Counted from the stretch's first letter, positions 10,630 to 20,195 are shown. The stretch is 64,000 bases of DNA from Blastococcus sp. TF02A-35 (GCF_004571075.1 NZ_SPQP01000012.1:30046-94045), one strand, 5' to 3'. Made by a program: numbers and translations. Notes: generated by a model not told the origin, from the letters alone.

Positions 10630-13338
10630 ATGACGAGCAAGCGGGCCATGGGGATCGTCCTGACCACAGCGGTGGTGGCCGGCTACGCCGGCGCCGCCGT
10701 GTGGTCGGCCTGGGCGGAGCCCGGCATCGAGCTGGCGGGCGGCTACGGGGAGGGCGACGGCCTCACCCGCTACGCCCTGACCACCGAGGCCGGCACCGCC
10801 GACCCGGCCCTCCTCGCCGCGCTGGAGGCCGTGCCCGGCGTGGCCTCGGCGCAGTGGCTCGACGGCGACCGCGCGCTCGTCGCCGCCAGCGGCGTGACCG
10901 CCGAGCGGCTGCGGGACGTGCCGGGGGTCCGCGAGGTGGAGCTCTCGCCCTCGGTCCCCGTCATGAGCACGGTGACCGACCCGTACGCCGTGGCCTACGG
11001 CTGGAACCTCGAGAACACCGGCAGCAACGCCTACCAGACCGCGGCCGTCGCCGACGCCGACGTCGACGCCACCACCGGGTGGGACACGACCACCGGGGCG
11101 GGCCGCGTCGTGGCCGTCGTCGACAGCGGCTTCGACTCCGACCACCCCGACCTGGTCGGGTCGCTGTGGAGCAACCCCGACGAGCGCTGCGGCAGCGTCG
11201 ACACCGACGGCAACGGCCTGCGCGGCGACTGCAACGGCTGGAACTTCTACACGAACAGCTCGGACATCGACAACGGCGCGATGGGCACGCACGGGACCAG
11301 CGTCTCCAGCGTGGTCGGCGGCCGCGCCAACAACGGCGTGGGCTCGGCCGGCCTGGCCCCGAACGTGTCGATCATGCCCCTGGTCATCGGCGGCGGCAGC
11401 ACCGTCGACGTGAACCTCGGCGCGCGCGCCATCCGCTACGCCGTCGACCACGGCGCCGACGTCATCAACGCCTCCTGGGGCGGCGCGGTCACCGGCAGCA
11501 CCCTGCAGGCGCTGCGCGAAGCCGTCGCCTACGCCGCGGCGCACGACGTGCTCGTCATCGCCGCGGCCGGCAACGACTCGCTGAACCGCGACAGCAGCAT
11601 CCTCTACCCGGCGAGCCTGACGGAGCCGAACGTCATCACCGTCGGCAGCTCCACCGCGTCCGACACGGTGGCCGCCCACTCCGCCTACGGGGCCTCGTCG
11701 GTCGACCTCTTCGCCCCCGGCGAGAAGCTGCCCATTGCGTGGAACGACGGCGGGATGCGCGTGGGCAACGGCACCTCGTTCGCGGCCCCGCACGTCGCGG
11801 CCGCCGTCGCGATGTACCGCGCGGTCATGCCGGAGGCGACCGCCCTGGAGATCAAGGACGCGCTGCTCGCCGACGTCGACCCCAAGGCGGCGTTCGTCGG
11901 CCGGTCGGTCACCGGCGGCCGGCTGACGATGGACGGCCTGGCCGCCCGCACCGGCGAGCAGGTGCGGTACGCCTTCACGTCGATGACGGCCCGCCCCGGC
12001 ACCGTCACGCCCACCATCGGCGTGAGCGCGCCGGCCGCCAGCGGCCGCTACTCGGTCGACGTCGGCCTCGGCATGGAGCACGCCGGCGAGATCTGGGCGC
12101 TGGCCGACAAGGACGTGACCCTGGACGGCACCAGCGTGCCGACCGACGACGCCGGGGACGCCCGCTTCGACCTGGGCGTGCACCAGGCCCTGGACGGCTT
12201 CGCCCTGGCGCCGTCGATGGACCTGGCCGCCGGCCGCTACGTGCTCACCGTGCAGCTGTACCGCGACGGCGAGCCGGTCGGTCGGATGACCGCCGCTCCC
12301 CTGCTGGTGTCGGTGCCGGGCACGGCGCCCGGCACCTCCCCGGGCGGCTCGACCCCCGGTGGGACGACCCCGGGCACCACGCGGCCCGGCACCTCCCCCG
12401 GCGGCACCACCCCCGCGCCCGGCGGCAGCACGCCGACCACCCCGGGCACCCCGGCTCCGGGCACCCCGGCCCCGACGGCACCGCGCACGCCCACCCCGGG
12501 CACGCCGGCCCCGGGCACCCCGGCTCCCGGCACCCCCGCGCCGGGCACCACGACGCCGGGCACCCCGGCTCCGGGCACCCAGCCCGGCACCTCGCCCGGT
12601 GGCACCCAGCCCGGGACGACGCCGGGCACCCAGCCCGGCACCTCGCCCGGTGGCACCTCGCCCGGTGGCACCTCGCCGGGTGGCAGCACGCCGAGCACGC
12701 CGGCTCCGGGTGGCACCACGCCGGGGACCTCGCCGGGCACCTCGCCCGGTGGCACGGCGCCGACCGCTCCGGGGACCAAGACCTACCCCGAGGTGAGCGA
12801 CTTCCGGATCACGTCGCTGAGCCCGGACGTCGTCGCCACGAGCGGCGGGTCCCTGGTCACGGTCACCGGCCTGGCGCTGCCCAGCATGCCGACGGTGCGC
12901 ATCGGCGCGACCGCGACGGCGACGGTCGTGCAGAGCTCGGCGACCAGGCTGGTGTTCCGGGTCCCGGCTCGCGTGGCCGGCACCTACGACGTGTCGGTGC
13001 ACGCCCGGGACGGCCGCTCCGCGGTCCTGGACGACGCGCTCACCTACACCGAGACGGTCGGCACGGCGCCGGGCGGCACCACGCCCACCTCGCCGGCCGC
13101 GGGCGGCACGTCGCCGGGCACCGGCACCACGCCGGGCACGTCGCCGGGCACGTCGCCGGGCGGCTCGACGCCGGGCGGCAGCACCCCCGGTGGCACCTCC
13201 CCCGGCACGGGCACGCCGCCCGCCGCCGGCGCCGAGGGCCCCTCGGGCGAGCGCCTGGTCCGCTCCGACCGGTTCCGCGCCCTCGGGCACGTCTGGTCGC
13301 AGAACTGCTCGGTCAGCTGCACCGGCGTCGCGATCTGA
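10630..13338 (+). CDS. Secreted subtilisin-like (S8) protease with Pro/Gly/Thr-rich stalk and IPT/TIG domain
   Basis: Exported 902-residue serine protease. After a hydrophobic export segment (residues 6-28) comes a propeptide-like region, then the S8 domain with Asp165 ([12 protein letters not shown]), His221 (GTHGTSVSS), oxyanion Asn315 (AAAGNDS) and Ser383 ([12 protein letters not shown]). About 160 residues of [15 protein letters not shown] repeats follow (12304-12780), then an IPT/TIG-like domain ([15 protein letters not shown] to DALTYTE), a second repeat block, and a tail ending [14 protein letters not shown]. The tail has a CxxxC pair and no LPXTG motif, so the anchoring mode is unclear. 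GGAGGG lies about 10 bases before the ATG. The substrate is unknown. Confidence 0.9.
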   Translation: MTSKRAMGIVLTTAVVAGYAGAAVWSAWAEPGIELAGGYGEGDGLTRYALTTEAGTADPALLAALEAVPGVASAQWLDGDRALVAASGVTAERLRDVPGVREVELSPSVPVMSTVTDPYAVAYGWNLENTGSNAYQTAAVADADVDATTGWDTTTGAGRVVAVVDSGFDSDHPDLVGSLWSNPDERCGSVDTDGNGLRGDCNGWNFYTNSSDIDNGAMGTHGTSVSSVVGGRANNGVGSAGLAPNVSIMPLVIGGGSTVDVNLGARAIRYAVDHGADVINASWGGAVTGSTLQALREAVAYAAAHDVLVIAAAGNDSLNRDSSILYPASLTEPNVITVGSSTASDTVAAHSAYGASSVDLFAPGEKLPIAWNDGGMRVGNGTSFAAPHVAAAVAMYRAVMPEATALEIKDALLADVDPKAAFVGRSVTGGRLTMDGLAARTGEQVRYAFTSMTARPGTVTPTIGVSAPAASGRYSVDVGLGMEHAGEIWALADKDVTLDGTSVPTDDAGDARFDLGVHQALDGFALAPSMDLAAGRYVLTVQLYRDGEPVGRMTAAPLLVSVPGTAPGTSPGGSTPGGTTPGTTRPGTSPGGTTPAPGGSTPTTPGTPAPGTPAPTAPRTPTPGTPAPGTPAPGTPAPGTTTPGTPAPGTQPGTSPGGTQPGTTPGTQPGTSPGGTSPGGTSPGGSTPSTPAPGGTTPGTSPGTSPGGTAPTAPGTKTYPEVSDFRITSLSPDVVATSGGSLVTVTGLALPSMPTVRIGATATATVVQSSATRLVFRVPARVAGTYDVSVHARDGRSAVLDDALTYTETVGTAPGGTTPTSPAAGGTSPGTGTTPGTSPGTSPGGSTPGGSTPGGTSPGTGTPPAAGAEGPSGERLVRSDRFRALGHVWSQNCSVSCTGVAI
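12304..12780 (+). repeat. Degenerate tandem repeats encoding Pro/Gly/Thr-rich stalk
   Basis: Units of 12 to 27 bases encode PGTS-PGG-T and PGTPA-PGT. They recur in the same frame through this stretch, and a shorter second block lies at about 13063-13220. They encode a flexible extracellular linker and are not CRISPR repeats. Such tracts slip easily, so copy number may vary between strains. Confidence 0.8.
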
Positions 13339-13375
13339 CGCCGCTCCGCGCGCCTCTCCGGCGCGTCCCCTGAAC

Positions 13376-13418
13376 CACCGCGCCCCGTCCGGCTTCCCCA
13401 TACGGACGGGGCGCGGTG
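13376..13418 (+). terminator. Hairpin terminator after the protease gene
   Basis: A perfect 16-bp stem runs from 13376-13391 (CACCGCGCCCCGTCCG) to 13403-13418, with an 11-base loop. It stands 38 bases after the protease stop and before the PAS gene. Confidence 0.75.
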
Positions 13419-13492
13419 TCGTTCCCGGAGGTTCCGGTACAGCTTCGGACTGCCGATGGACAGGTCACACCCGGAAACCGCAGGGAGACCTC

Positions 13493-14071
13493 GTGCTCGA
13501 CACCCGCCCGGCGCCCCACGCGTCCCGTGGCGCCCGACCCACCATCCGCCCCACCGGGCGGGAGCGGAGCTTCGCCGCCGACGAGCTGATCGTCTCCAAG
13601 ACCGACCCCCGCGGCGTCATCACCTACGCGAACGACGTCTTCCTCCGGGTGAGCGGGTACGAGCTGGACGAGGTCCTCGGCCAGCCGCACAACCTCGTGC
13701 GGCACCCCGAGATGCCGCGCGCGGTGTTCAAGCTGCTGTGGGACACCCTGGCCGCGAAGCAGGAGATCTTCGCCTACATCAACAACCTGGCCTCCGACGG
13801 CGACCACTACTGGGTGCTGGCGCACGTCACGCCGTCCCAGGGCCCCGACGGCCGGGTCGTCGGCTACCACTCCAGCCGCCGCAAGCCGTCCGCGGCCGCC
13901 ATCCGGCGCGTGCAGCCCGTCTACGCGCAGCTGCTCGCCGAGGAGCGCCGGCACTCCGGTGCCCGAGCCGCGGCCGAGGCCTCCTCGCGGCTGCTCGGCG
14001 ACCTGCTCGCCGAGCAGCAGCAGAGCTACGAGGAGTTCATCTGGAGCATCATCACCCGCGAGGAGCACTGA
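13493..14071 (+). CDS. PAS-domain sensor, Aer-like
   Basis: A soluble 192-residue protein whose residues 25-130 form one PAS domain of the aerotaxis-receptor kind: [49 protein letters not shown] and [12 protein letters not shown] helical tail follows with no membrane segment. In E. coli Aer this type of PAS domain binds FAD and senses redox state; FAD binding here is inferred. GTG at 13493 follows a GGGAGA site. The gene ends one base before a soluble methyl-accepting protein, so the two products together look like a split energy-taxis receptor. Confidence 0.8.
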   Translation: MLDTRPAPHASRGARPTIRPTGRERSFAADELIVSKTDPRGVITYANDVFLRVSGYELDEVLGQPHNLVRHPEMPRAVFKLLWDTLAAKQEIFAYINNLASDGDHYWVLAHVTPSQGPDGRVVGYHSSRRKPSAAAIRRVQPVYAQLLAEERRHSGARAAAEASSRLLGDLLAEQQQSYEEFIWSIITREEH

Positions 14072-14072
14072 G

Positions 14073-15038
14073 ATGGGCATGCGGTCCCTGCGCGACGCCG
14101 GACGCCGCGGCGACGCCGAGGAGCTCGCCGTCTACCGCGACTTCGTGCGCCAGCTGACCAAGGCCTGCGAGGCGGCGTCCAAGGGCGACCTCGAGGTCCG
14201 CAGCCGGCTGACGCCGGCGGCCGAGAGCGTCCCCGAGCTGACGGCGCTGCACCACGCGCTCAACCGGGTCCTGGACGTCAGCGACGCGTTCGTCCGGGAG
14301 TCCTCGGCCGCGCTCAGCTCGGCCGCCGAGGGCCGGTACCACCGCAAGCTGCTCACGACCGGGCTGCTCGGCTCCTTCCGGCGCAGCGCCGTCGACATCA
14401 ACGACGCCCGCTCCGCCATGCAGGCGACCGACGGGCGGGTCGCCGAGGCCCAGTCCAGCCGGCTGCGGATGGCCGACGAGTTCGAGTCCGTCGTGCTGTC
14501 GATGTCCGAGCAGGTGGCGACGGCGGCGACCGAGCTCAGCGCCTCGGCCTCCGGTCTCACCGCCGCGGCGTCGGCGGCCAGCAGCGAGGTGGTCGCCGCC
14601 CGGGACACCATCTCGATGCTCACCCGCTCCTCGACCGAGATCAAGGAGATCATCGCGCTCATCGACTCGGTGGCCGCGCAGACCCGGCTCCTGGCCCTCA
14701 ACGCCACCATCGAGGCCGCGCGCGCCGGGGAGGCCGGCAAGGGCTTCGCCGTCGTGGCCTCCGAGGTCAAGGACCTGGCCGACCAGACCGGCCGGGCCAC
14801 CGAGCGGGTCACCGCGCAGGTGGAGCAGATCCGGCAGGTGTCGGAGAACGTGGCCGGCGTGATGGGCAGCGTCGGCGGGACGGTCGACGAGATGAACGGC
14901 CTGGTGGACGGCATCGCCGCGGCCGTGGACGGGTCGGCGTCGCTGAACACCGGCCACGACGACGTCACCGGCCTGTCGCAGATGGCGGAGAAGCTGCGGT
15001 CCGAGGCCATCGGCTTCCTCGCCGGCATGCGCCGCTGA
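14073..15038 (+). CDS. Soluble methyl-accepting chemotaxis protein
   Basis: A 321-residue cytosolic chemoreceptor without membrane helices. Residues 25-110 are a HAMP-like helical region ([17 protein letters not shown]). The signalling domain carries the highly conserved hairpin tip, seen as [19 protein letters not shown] and [17 protein letters not shown], which contacts CheA and CheW. The ATG at 14073 is one base after the PAS gene stop, and its ribosome site GAGGAG lies within that gene. It presumably receives input from the PAS protein. No che kinase genes lie in the window. Confidence 0.88.
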   Translation: MGMRSLRDAGRRGDAEELAVYRDFVRQLTKACEAASKGDLEVRSRLTPAAESVPELTALHHALNRVLDVSDAFVRESSAALSSAAEGRYHRKLLTTGLLGSFRRSAVDINDARSAMQATDGRVAEAQSSRLRMADEFESVVLSMSEQVATAATELSASASGLTAAASAASSEVVAARDTISMLTRSSTEIKEIIALIDSVAAQTRLLALNATIEAARAGEAGKGFAVVASEVKDLADQTGRATERVTAQVEQIRQVSENVAGVMGSVGGTVDEMNGLVDGIAAAVDGSASLNTGHDDVTGLSQMAEKLRSEAIGFLAGMRR

Positions 15039-15090
15039 GCGGGGGCGGCTGCCGCGGGGGCGGGGCGACCAGGTAGTCTCGTCGCCGTTC

Positions 15091-15164
15091 GCGGGTGTAG
15101 TTCAATGGTAGAACATCAGCTTCCCAAGCTGACAGTGCGAGTTCGATTCTCGTCACCCGCTCCA
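15091..15164 (+). tRNA. tRNA-Gly (anticodon CCC), CCA encoded
   Basis: Acceptor arm GCGGGTG pairs with CACCCGC (15154-15160). The D-arm TAGTTCAATGGTAGAA, the anticodon stem-loop TCAGC-TTCCCAA-GCTGA with anticodon CCC, and the T-loop GTTCGATTC are all present. The discriminator T is followed by genome-encoded CCA (15162-15164). It reads GGG glycine codons. Confidence 0.95.
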
Positions 15165-15196
15165 CTCGCCGCCGGGGCACCGGCACGCGCGACCGC

Positions 15197-15409
15197 TCAG
15201 CGGTCCTCCCAGTCCCCGTCGTGGGTCAGCTCCTCGCCGGGGCGCACCGGCCAGGCCTCCAGCTCCGGCGCCCGCAGCACCGCCTCGACCAGCTCGGCGG
15301 GACCGCCGACCGACGTCTGGTCGACGTCCACCTCGGTCACCACCAGCCGGCCCCGGTCGGCCGGGGCGGGGGCCTTTGGTCCCTGGGACACGACCGGATG
15401 GCGCACCAC
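15197..15409 (-). CDS. Small hypothetical protein
   Basis: Frame of 70 residues from one of two tandem GTG codons (15409), rich in Pro, Asp and Glu, with no signal or membrane segment. It lies between tRNA-Gly and the divergent histidine kinase gene, and no other gene competes for the space. The middle part (RGRLVVTEVDVDQTS, then AELVEAVLRAPELEAWPV) reads like a folded protein rather than a shadow frame. I do not recognise a family. A weak GGA lies about 14 bases upstream. Confidence 0.5.
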   Translation of the reverse strand: MVRHPVVSQGPKAPAPADRGRLVVTEVDVDQTSVGGPAELVEAVLRAPELEAWPVRPGEELTHDGDWEDR

Positions 15410-15488
15410 GATGAGCTGACCGCTTCCGGAACCGCATCGGCACTCCTACGGTTCGGGCCGTGCCCCCGCCCGAGCTCCCGGACCGTCG

Positions 15489-16967
15489 GTGACCGACGGC
15501 CGCGCCACCCCGGCGGCCCCCGGGCCGTTGGAGGCCACGCTGCGCCGACTGGCCGAGGCCGCCGCCGAGCACCTGGGCGGCGACCACGTGGCCCTGACCG
15601 CGCGCTCGGCGGACGACGAGCCGGAGCGCTCCGTCACGCTGGGGGCGGCCGGGGCGGGTGCCCCTGCGCCGTCGCACGCGCTGGAGCTGCAGCTGCGTGC
15701 CGACGACGCCGTGCTCGCCGCCCTGCGCGTCGCCCGCGCCGCCGGCGCACCCGCCTTCACCCCGGCAGACCGCGCGCGGGGAGCGGCGTTCGCGGCCGGC
15801 GCCGCCCCGGCCGTCGAGAACGCCCTCCTGGTCGAGCACGCACGCCTCCGGCGCCGCTGGGCCCTGGCCGGCACCGAGATCGCCAGCGCCCTCCTCTCGG
15901 GCCGGCCCGCCGACCAGGTGCTGCGCGAGGCCGCCGCCCGGGTGGCCGAGCTCGCCGGCGCCGATGCCGTCGGGGTGCTGGTACCCGAGCCGGACGACGA
16001 CACGACCCTGCGCATCACCGCGGCCGTGGGACCGACGGCCGCGGAGCTGGAGGGCGTCCGCCTGCCGCTGGGCGAGACGCGCCTGCACGCGGCGCACCGC
16101 TCCGGGGTGCCGCTGCTCATCGACGACGCCGCGACCCCACCGCCGGGGACCCGGCTCGACGAGGTGGTCGACGCGATCGCCCGCTGGTACGGCCCGGCGC
16201 TGTTCATCCCGCTCGGCGGCCCCGCGCCCCTCAGCACCCTGACCGTCATGCGGATGCGGGGCCGGCCACCCTTCGACCGCCGGGTCCTCGACCTGGCGGC
16301 GGCGTTCGCCACACAGGCCACCGTGGCGATGGAGCTGGCCCGCAGCCAGGAGCGGGAGCGGCGCCTGCAGCTCCAGGCCGACCGGGACCGGATCGCCCGC
16401 GACCTGCACGACCACGTGGTGCAGCGGATCTTCGCCACCGCCCTGGCCCTCGACCGCGTGGGGCGGTCGCTGGAGGCCACCGCCCCGGAGGTGGCGGAGC
16501 GGATCGCCGAGCGCGTGGACGAGCTCGACGGCACCATCGCCCGCATCCGGGCGTCGATCTTCGAGCTGCACGGGGCGGAGGACGCCTCGCCGGACGCCGT
16601 CCGCCGGCGGCTCACCGAGATCGTGCGCTCGGTGACCGAGGGCCACGGGCTCCGCCCCGCACTCCGGGTGCACAACGAGGTCGAGGACCTGCCACCGGAC
16701 CTCGTGCCCGACGTGGTGGCGGTGGTCCGCGAGCTGGTCACCAACGTGGTGCGGCACGCGGCGGCCTCGCGCCTGACCGTGACGGTGGCGATCGCCGACG
16801 GCGTGCGGGTGGTGGTCACCGACGACGGCTGCGGGCTGCCGCCGGTGACGGTGCGCAGTGGGCTGGCCAACCTGGCCGACCGGGCGGAGCGGCGCGGCGG
16901 GCGGCTGGCGGTCTCCGCCGCCCCGTCGGGCACCGAGATCGAGTGGGCGGTCCCGCTCCCGCGGTGA
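15489..16967 (+). CDS. GAF-domain sensor histidine kinase, DevS/NarX-like
   Basis: A 492-residue cytosolic kinase. Two GAF-like regions (about residues 10-115 and 130-280) precede the HisKA_3 box DRDRIARDLHDHVVQRIF, whose phospho-acceptor is His307. The HATPase_c domain follows, with N-box ELVTNVVRHA and G-box DDGCGLPP. The H-box resembles mycobacterial DevS/DosT, but whether its GAF domains bind heme cannot be told. The convergent response regulator whose stop lies 11 bases away is the likely partner. The start is GTG 15489. Confidence 0.88.
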   Translation: MTDGRATPAAPGPLEATLRRLAEAAAEHLGGDHVALTARSADDEPERSVTLGAAGAGAPAPSHALELQLRADDAVLAALRVARAAGAPAFTPADRARGAAFAAGAAPAVENALLVEHARLRRRWALAGTEIASALLSGRPADQVLREAAARVAELAGADAVGVLVPEPDDDTTLRITAAVGPTAAELEGVRLPLGETRLHAAHRSGVPLLIDDAATPPPGTRLDEVVDAIARWYGPALFIPLGGPAPLSTLTVMRMRGRPPFDRRVLDLAAAFATQATVAMELARSQERERRLQLQADRDRIARDLHDHVVQRIFATALALDRVGRSLEATAPEVAERIAERVDELDGTIARIRASIFELHGAEDASPDAVRRRLTEIVRSVTEGHGLRPALRVHNEVEDLPPDLVPDVVAVVRELVTNVVRHAAASRLTVTVAIADGVRVVVTDDGCGLPPVTVRSGLANLADRAERRGGRLAVSAAPSGTEIEWAVPLPR

Positions 16968-16977
16968 GCCGCCGCCC

Positions 16978-17652
16978 TCAGCGGAAGCCGCGCTGGTCGC
17001 GCAGCTCGGTGGCCAGGATCGCGGCCTGGGTGCGCCGCTCGAGGCCGAGCTTGGCGAGCAGGTGGCTGGTGTAGTTCTTCACGGTCTTCTCGGCCAGGCC
17101 CATGCGGTCGCCGATCTGCCGGTTGGTCAGGCCCTCGCCGATGAGCCGCAGCACGATGCGCTCCTGGTCGGTGAGCCGGGCCAGCCGGTCGGTGCCCAGC
17201 CGCGCGGCCGGCGGCCGGAGCCCTTCCTGGGCCAGCGTCCCTCCGGCAGCGACCGTGCGCACCGCCGTCACCAGGGCCGGGCCGCGCACCTGCTTGAGCA
17301 GGAAGCCGGCCGCGCCGGCGCCGAAGGCCGCGTCGCGGGCGTCCTGCTCGCCGTAGCTGGTGAGCACCAGGCAGGGCAGCCCGGGCACCCGGGCACGCAG
17401 CTCCCGGCACAGCCCCGCGCCGTCGCCGTCCGGGAGGCGCATGTCCACGATCACCACGTCCGGCCGCACGGCCGGCACGCGGGCCAGCGCCTCGGCGACC
17501 GTGCCGGCCTCACCGGCGACGGTGATGCCGGCGTCGTCCTCCAGGACCTCGGCCACCCCGCGCCGCACCACCTCGTGGTCGTCGACCAGGAAGACGCGGA
17601 TGCGGGTGGACGGCTGCACGACCCCTCCCACGCTCGATGTGATCTCGGCCAC
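16978..17652 (-). CDS. NarL/LuxR-family response regulator, DevR-like
   Basis: Response regulator of 224 residues. The receiver domain has the acidic pair DD at 24-25, phospho-acceptor Asp70 (VVIVDMRLPDGDG) and the conserved Thr/Lys region. The C-terminal LuxR helix-turn-helix reads LTDQERIVLRLIGEGLTN, then GDRMGLAEKTVKNYTSHLL, very like DevR/DosR. It is convergent with the GAF kinase, an unusual arrangement since such pairs are commonly co-directional. Target genes are not evident. Confidence 0.9.
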   Translation of the reverse strand: MAEITSSVGGVVQPSTRIRVFLVDDHEVVRRGVAEVLEDDAGITVAGEAGTVAEALARVPAVRPDVVIVDMRLPDGDGAGLCRELRARVPGLPCLVLTSYGEQDARDAAFGAGAAGFLLKQVRGPALVTAVRTVAAGGTLAQEGLRPPAARLGTDRLARLTDQERIVLRLIGEGLTNRQIGDRMGLAEKTVKNYTSHLLAKLGLERRTQAAILATELRDQRGFR

Positions 17653-17688
17653 AGAGCAGCGTAGGGCCCGCGCCCCCGTCCCGGCAGG

Positions 17689-18717
17689 TCAGGCGGGCAG
17701 GAGCAGCGCCGCGTAGAGGGTCAGTCCGGGGCCGAAGGCCATGGCGACGATCGGCCCGTCGACGTCGGCCAGCTCCTGCAGGACCAGCAGCACGGTGGCC
17801 GAGGAGCAGTTGCCGTGCTCGGACAGGACCCGCCGGGACGCCGCGACCTGCTCCTCGCGCAGCCCCAGCTCGTCGCGGACGACGTCGATGATCCGCGGGC
17901 CACCGGGGTGCACCGCCCAGCCCGCCACGTCCTCCGGCCGGAGCCCGGCGCCGGCGAGCAGCTCGTCCACGACGTCGCCCACGTGCCGGGAGAGCACGTC
18001 GGGCACCTTCGGGGAGAGCCCCATCCGGAAGCCGAGGTCGGTCACGTCCCAGGTCATGTGGTCGGCGGTCGAGGCGTCGGTGCGGGCCACGACCCCGGCG
18101 AGGCGGTGGCCGCGGCCGGCCCCCGGCTCGACGACGACGGCGGCCGCGGCGTCGGAGAAGAGCGCGTGCGCCACCACCTGCTCGAGGTCCCGCTGGGCCG
18201 GCTGCACGTGCAGGCTGGTCAGCTCGCAGCAGAGCAGCACCGCCGGGCGGGAGCGCGCGGTGACGAAGTCGCCGACGGCGGCCAGCCCCGGGATCGCGGC
18301 GTAGCAGCCCATGTGGCCCACCAGCAGCCGCTGCAGGCCTGCCGGCATGCCCAGGTCGCTTGCCAGCCGGATGTCCAGGCCGGGCGTCGCGTACCCGGTG
18401 CAGGTGGCGACGGCGAACAGGCCGACCTCACCGGGGGCCAGCCCGGCGGCGTCCAGCGCCCCGGCGACCGCCTGCTTCCCCAGGGGCAGCGCCTCCTGGA
18501 TGTAGCGGGCCATGCGCGCCCCGGTGCCCCACCCGCTGAGGTCCTCGTCCATCGGGTTGGCCACGGCGTGCCGACGGCGGACGCCGGCGCCCATGAAGAT
18601 GCGCTCTGCGGCGCGGACGCCCTCGTAGTGCCGGGCGAAGAACCCGTCCCACGCGGCCCGCTGGTCCAGCGTGGTCGGCAGCGCCGACCCCGCGCCGGTG
18701 ACGACGGCCGCGGTCAC
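17689..18717 (-). CDS. Type III polyketide synthase (chalcone/stilbene synthase family)
   Basis: A 342-residue ketosynthase that condenses malonyl-CoA onto an acyl-CoA starter and cyclises the product. The catalytic triad is visible: Cys138 (GHMGCYAAIPG), His270 (WAVHPGGPRI) and Asn303 (SEHGNCSSATV). I chose GTG at 18717, with GGAG about 8 bases upstream, over GTG at 18738. Downstream of a UbiG-like methyltransferase on the same strand, it may form a two-enzyme alkylresorcinol or alkylpyrone pathway. Starter and chain length cannot be read from the sequence. Confidence 0.9.
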   Translation of the reverse strand: MTAAVVTGAGSALPTTLDQRAAWDGFFARHYEGVRAAERIFMGAGVRRRHAVANPMDEDLSGWGTGARMARYIQEALPLGKQAVAGALDAAGLAPGEVGLFAVATCTGYATPGLDIRLASDLGMPAGLQRLLVGHMGCYAAIPGLAAVGDFVTARSRPAVLLCCELTSLHVQPAQRDLEQVVAHALFSDAAAAVVVEPGAGRGHRLAGVVARTDASTADHMTWDVTDLGFRMGLSPKVPDVLSRHVGDVVDELLAGAGLRPEDVAGWAVHPGGPRIIDVVRDELGLREEQVAASRRVLSEHGNCSSATVLLVLQELADVDGPIVAMAFGPGLTLYAALLLPA

Positions 18718-18790
18718 GCTCGCCGCTCCGCGGCGCACCTGCTGGGGATCATGCTCACGACGGTACGTGCGCCCCGGGACCGACGCTCCT

Positions 18791-19498
18791 TCACCGCTTG
18801 CGCCCGTAGCCGGCGAAGACGACCGCGGTCGAGCGCACGGGCTTCATGCGCACCACGTCCCGACGGCGCGACAGCCAGGCCACCAGGTCGCGCACCGACG
18901 GCCGGAGGCCGACCAGCCGCAGGTCCAGCCCCAAGCGTTCGGCCGCCGACAGCAGCCGCGCGCGGTCGACGAACAGCGCCGGGTCGTGGATGCCGCGCGG
19001 CGGGCCGCCGGGCAGGCGCTCGGCGACCGTGACCATGAGGAAGCGGCCGACCCGGGTGTCGGCGAGGGCGTCGACGACCAGCGTCCCGCCCGGACGGAGC
19101 AGCCGCGCGCACTCCGCGAGCACGGCGACGTCGTCCGCCACGTGCTCGAGCACCTCACCGGCGACGACGACGTCGGCGCAGCCGTCGGCCAGCGGCACGG
19201 CGAGCACCGACCCCTGCACCGGCAGGACACCGTGCCCGCCGGCCACGCGGAGGCCCGCCTCGCCCAGGTCGACGCCGACGTGCCGGTAGCCCAGCCGGGC
19301 GACGTGCGGCGCCATGAGCCCGCCCCCGCAGGCCAGGTCCACCAGGAGCGCGCCGGGGGTGGCCGCCTGCGGGATGTGCTCGGCACGGGAGGCCGCCAGC
19401 CAGTGCAGGGCGGCGAACCCGCCCGAGGGCTGCCACCACTGGTCGGCCAGGTCGTCGTACTGCGCCGGGTCGTTGCGCGGCCGGGTGGTGCTTCGCAC
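18791..19498 (-). CDS. UbiG-like SAM-dependent methyltransferase
   Basis: A 235-residue class I methyltransferase. The N-terminus PAQYDDLADQWWQPSGGFAA resembles UbiG/Coq3. Motif I is LLVDLACGGGLMAPHVARLG, followed by VLEHVADDVAVLAECARLLRPGG (motifs II-III). UbiG-type enzymes methylate phenolic hydroxyls of quinone precursors. Next to a type III polyketide synthase, methylation of a resorcinol-like product is the natural guess (inference). The start is at 19498, seven bases after the upstream DUF3140 gene. Confidence 0.85.
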   Translation of the reverse strand: MRSTTRPRNDPAQYDDLADQWWQPSGGFAALHWLAASRAEHIPQAATPGALLVDLACGGGLMAPHVARLGYRHVGVDLGEAGLRVAGGHGVLPVQGSVLAVPLADGCADVVVAGEVLEHVADDVAVLAECARLLRPGGTLVVDALADTRVGRFLMVTVAERLPGGPPRGIHDPALFVDRARLLSAAERLGLDLRLVGLRPSVRDLVAWLSRRRDVVRMKPVRSTAVVFAGYGRKR

Positions 19499-19504
19499 GC
19501 AGGG

Positions 19505-19849
19505 CTAGCCCTTCTTCAGCGGGTCGTGGCCCCAGTTCATCAGGGAGTAGCGCCACCTGGAGGTCTCGACGTCCTCCCCCTTCGGCTCCTGGGCCAGGTG
19601 GCGCTGGACGTAGCCGTGCACCTTGCGCATGTGCGCGAGGTCGTCGTCGGTCAGGTCGTCCTTCCTGGTGCGGAGCAGCTCGACGATGCGCCGTCCCGAG
19701 GCGTGGCCGGTCGACTCGCCGCCGTCGTCGCCCTTCTGGCCGACGGCCTGGGACTCCTCGCCGGCGAGCCACCTCTCCAGCTCGCCGGCGGTCATGTTCA
19801 CCGCCTCGCCGAACTGGCGCCTGGTCTCGTCGGGGTCCTCGCCGGCCAT
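19505..19849 (-). CDS. DUF3140 family protein
   Basis: A 114-residue hydrophilic protein. The stretches NMTAGELERWLAGEES, KGDDGGESTGHASGRRIVEL, HMRKVHGYVQRHLAQ and WRYSLMNWGHDPLKKG match the actinobacterial DUF3140 family. Its function is unknown, but the charged helical pattern suggests DNA or nucleoid association (weak inference). GGAGGA lies just upstream of the ATG at 19849. It heads the strand run DUF3140-methyltransferase-polyketide synthase and may share their transcript. Confidence 0.85.
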   Translation of the reverse strand: MAGEDPDETRRQFGEAVNMTAGELERWLAGEESQAVGQKGDDGGESTGHASGRRIVELLRTRKDDLTDDDLAHMRKVHGYVQRHLAQEPKGEDVETSRWRYSLMNWGHDPLKKG

Positions 19850-19990
19850 CGGTCCTCCGCTCACGTCGTCCACCCCCGGTACCTCGCGACCCGCTCCCGG
19901 AAACCGCCGGTCACCTGCGCCGACCGGCGGTTCACCGCCGGGAGGACCGGGCACAGGCCTGCCGACCCGTACCGACGAGGAGGAGCCGAC

Positions 19991-20146
19991 ATGAGCGAGT
20001 CCCACCGCACTCCCCGCAGCGCCGAGCGCGCCGAGGGCGACCCCGCCGGCGAGGAGAGCGGCAGCGGCCGCACCCCGCACCCGGAGGAGCCGGCCGAGGG
20101 CCGCTCCGACGCCGCCGGCGACGGCGCGGACACGCCGGACGCCTGA
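19991..20146 (+). CDS. Small acidic disordered protein
   Basis: A 51-residue protein beginning MSESHRTPRSAERAEG, composed mostly of Asp, Glu, Gly, Ala, Ser and Pro with no hydrophobic core. AGGAGGAG lies seven bases before the ATG. A hairpin follows at 20163-20195. It belongs with the other small acidic genes at 21700, 24372, 24625 and 62367. Function unknown. Confidence 0.6.
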   Translation: MSESHRTPRSAERAEGDPAGEESGSGRTPHPEEPAEGRSDAAGDGADTPDA

Positions 20147-20162
20147 ACCATCCGCGGACGAC

Positions 20163-20195
20163 GCTCACCGCCGCGCGTGCCCGGCGGCGGTGAGC
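20163..20195 (+). terminator. Hairpin after the small acidic gene
   Basis: A 12-bp perfect stem runs from GCTCACCGCCGC (20163-20174) to 20184-20195 with a 9-base loop, starting 16 bases after the stop at 20146. Confidence 0.6.

Noticed and set aside
12304..12780. Repeats considered as CRISPR
   Set aside because: Units are irregular, in frame and code Pro/Gly/Thr; there are no constant repeats with unique spacers.
10507..13401. Long minus-strand open frame opposite the protease
   Set aside because: It arises from the protease repeats read backwards; low complexity and no ribosome site.
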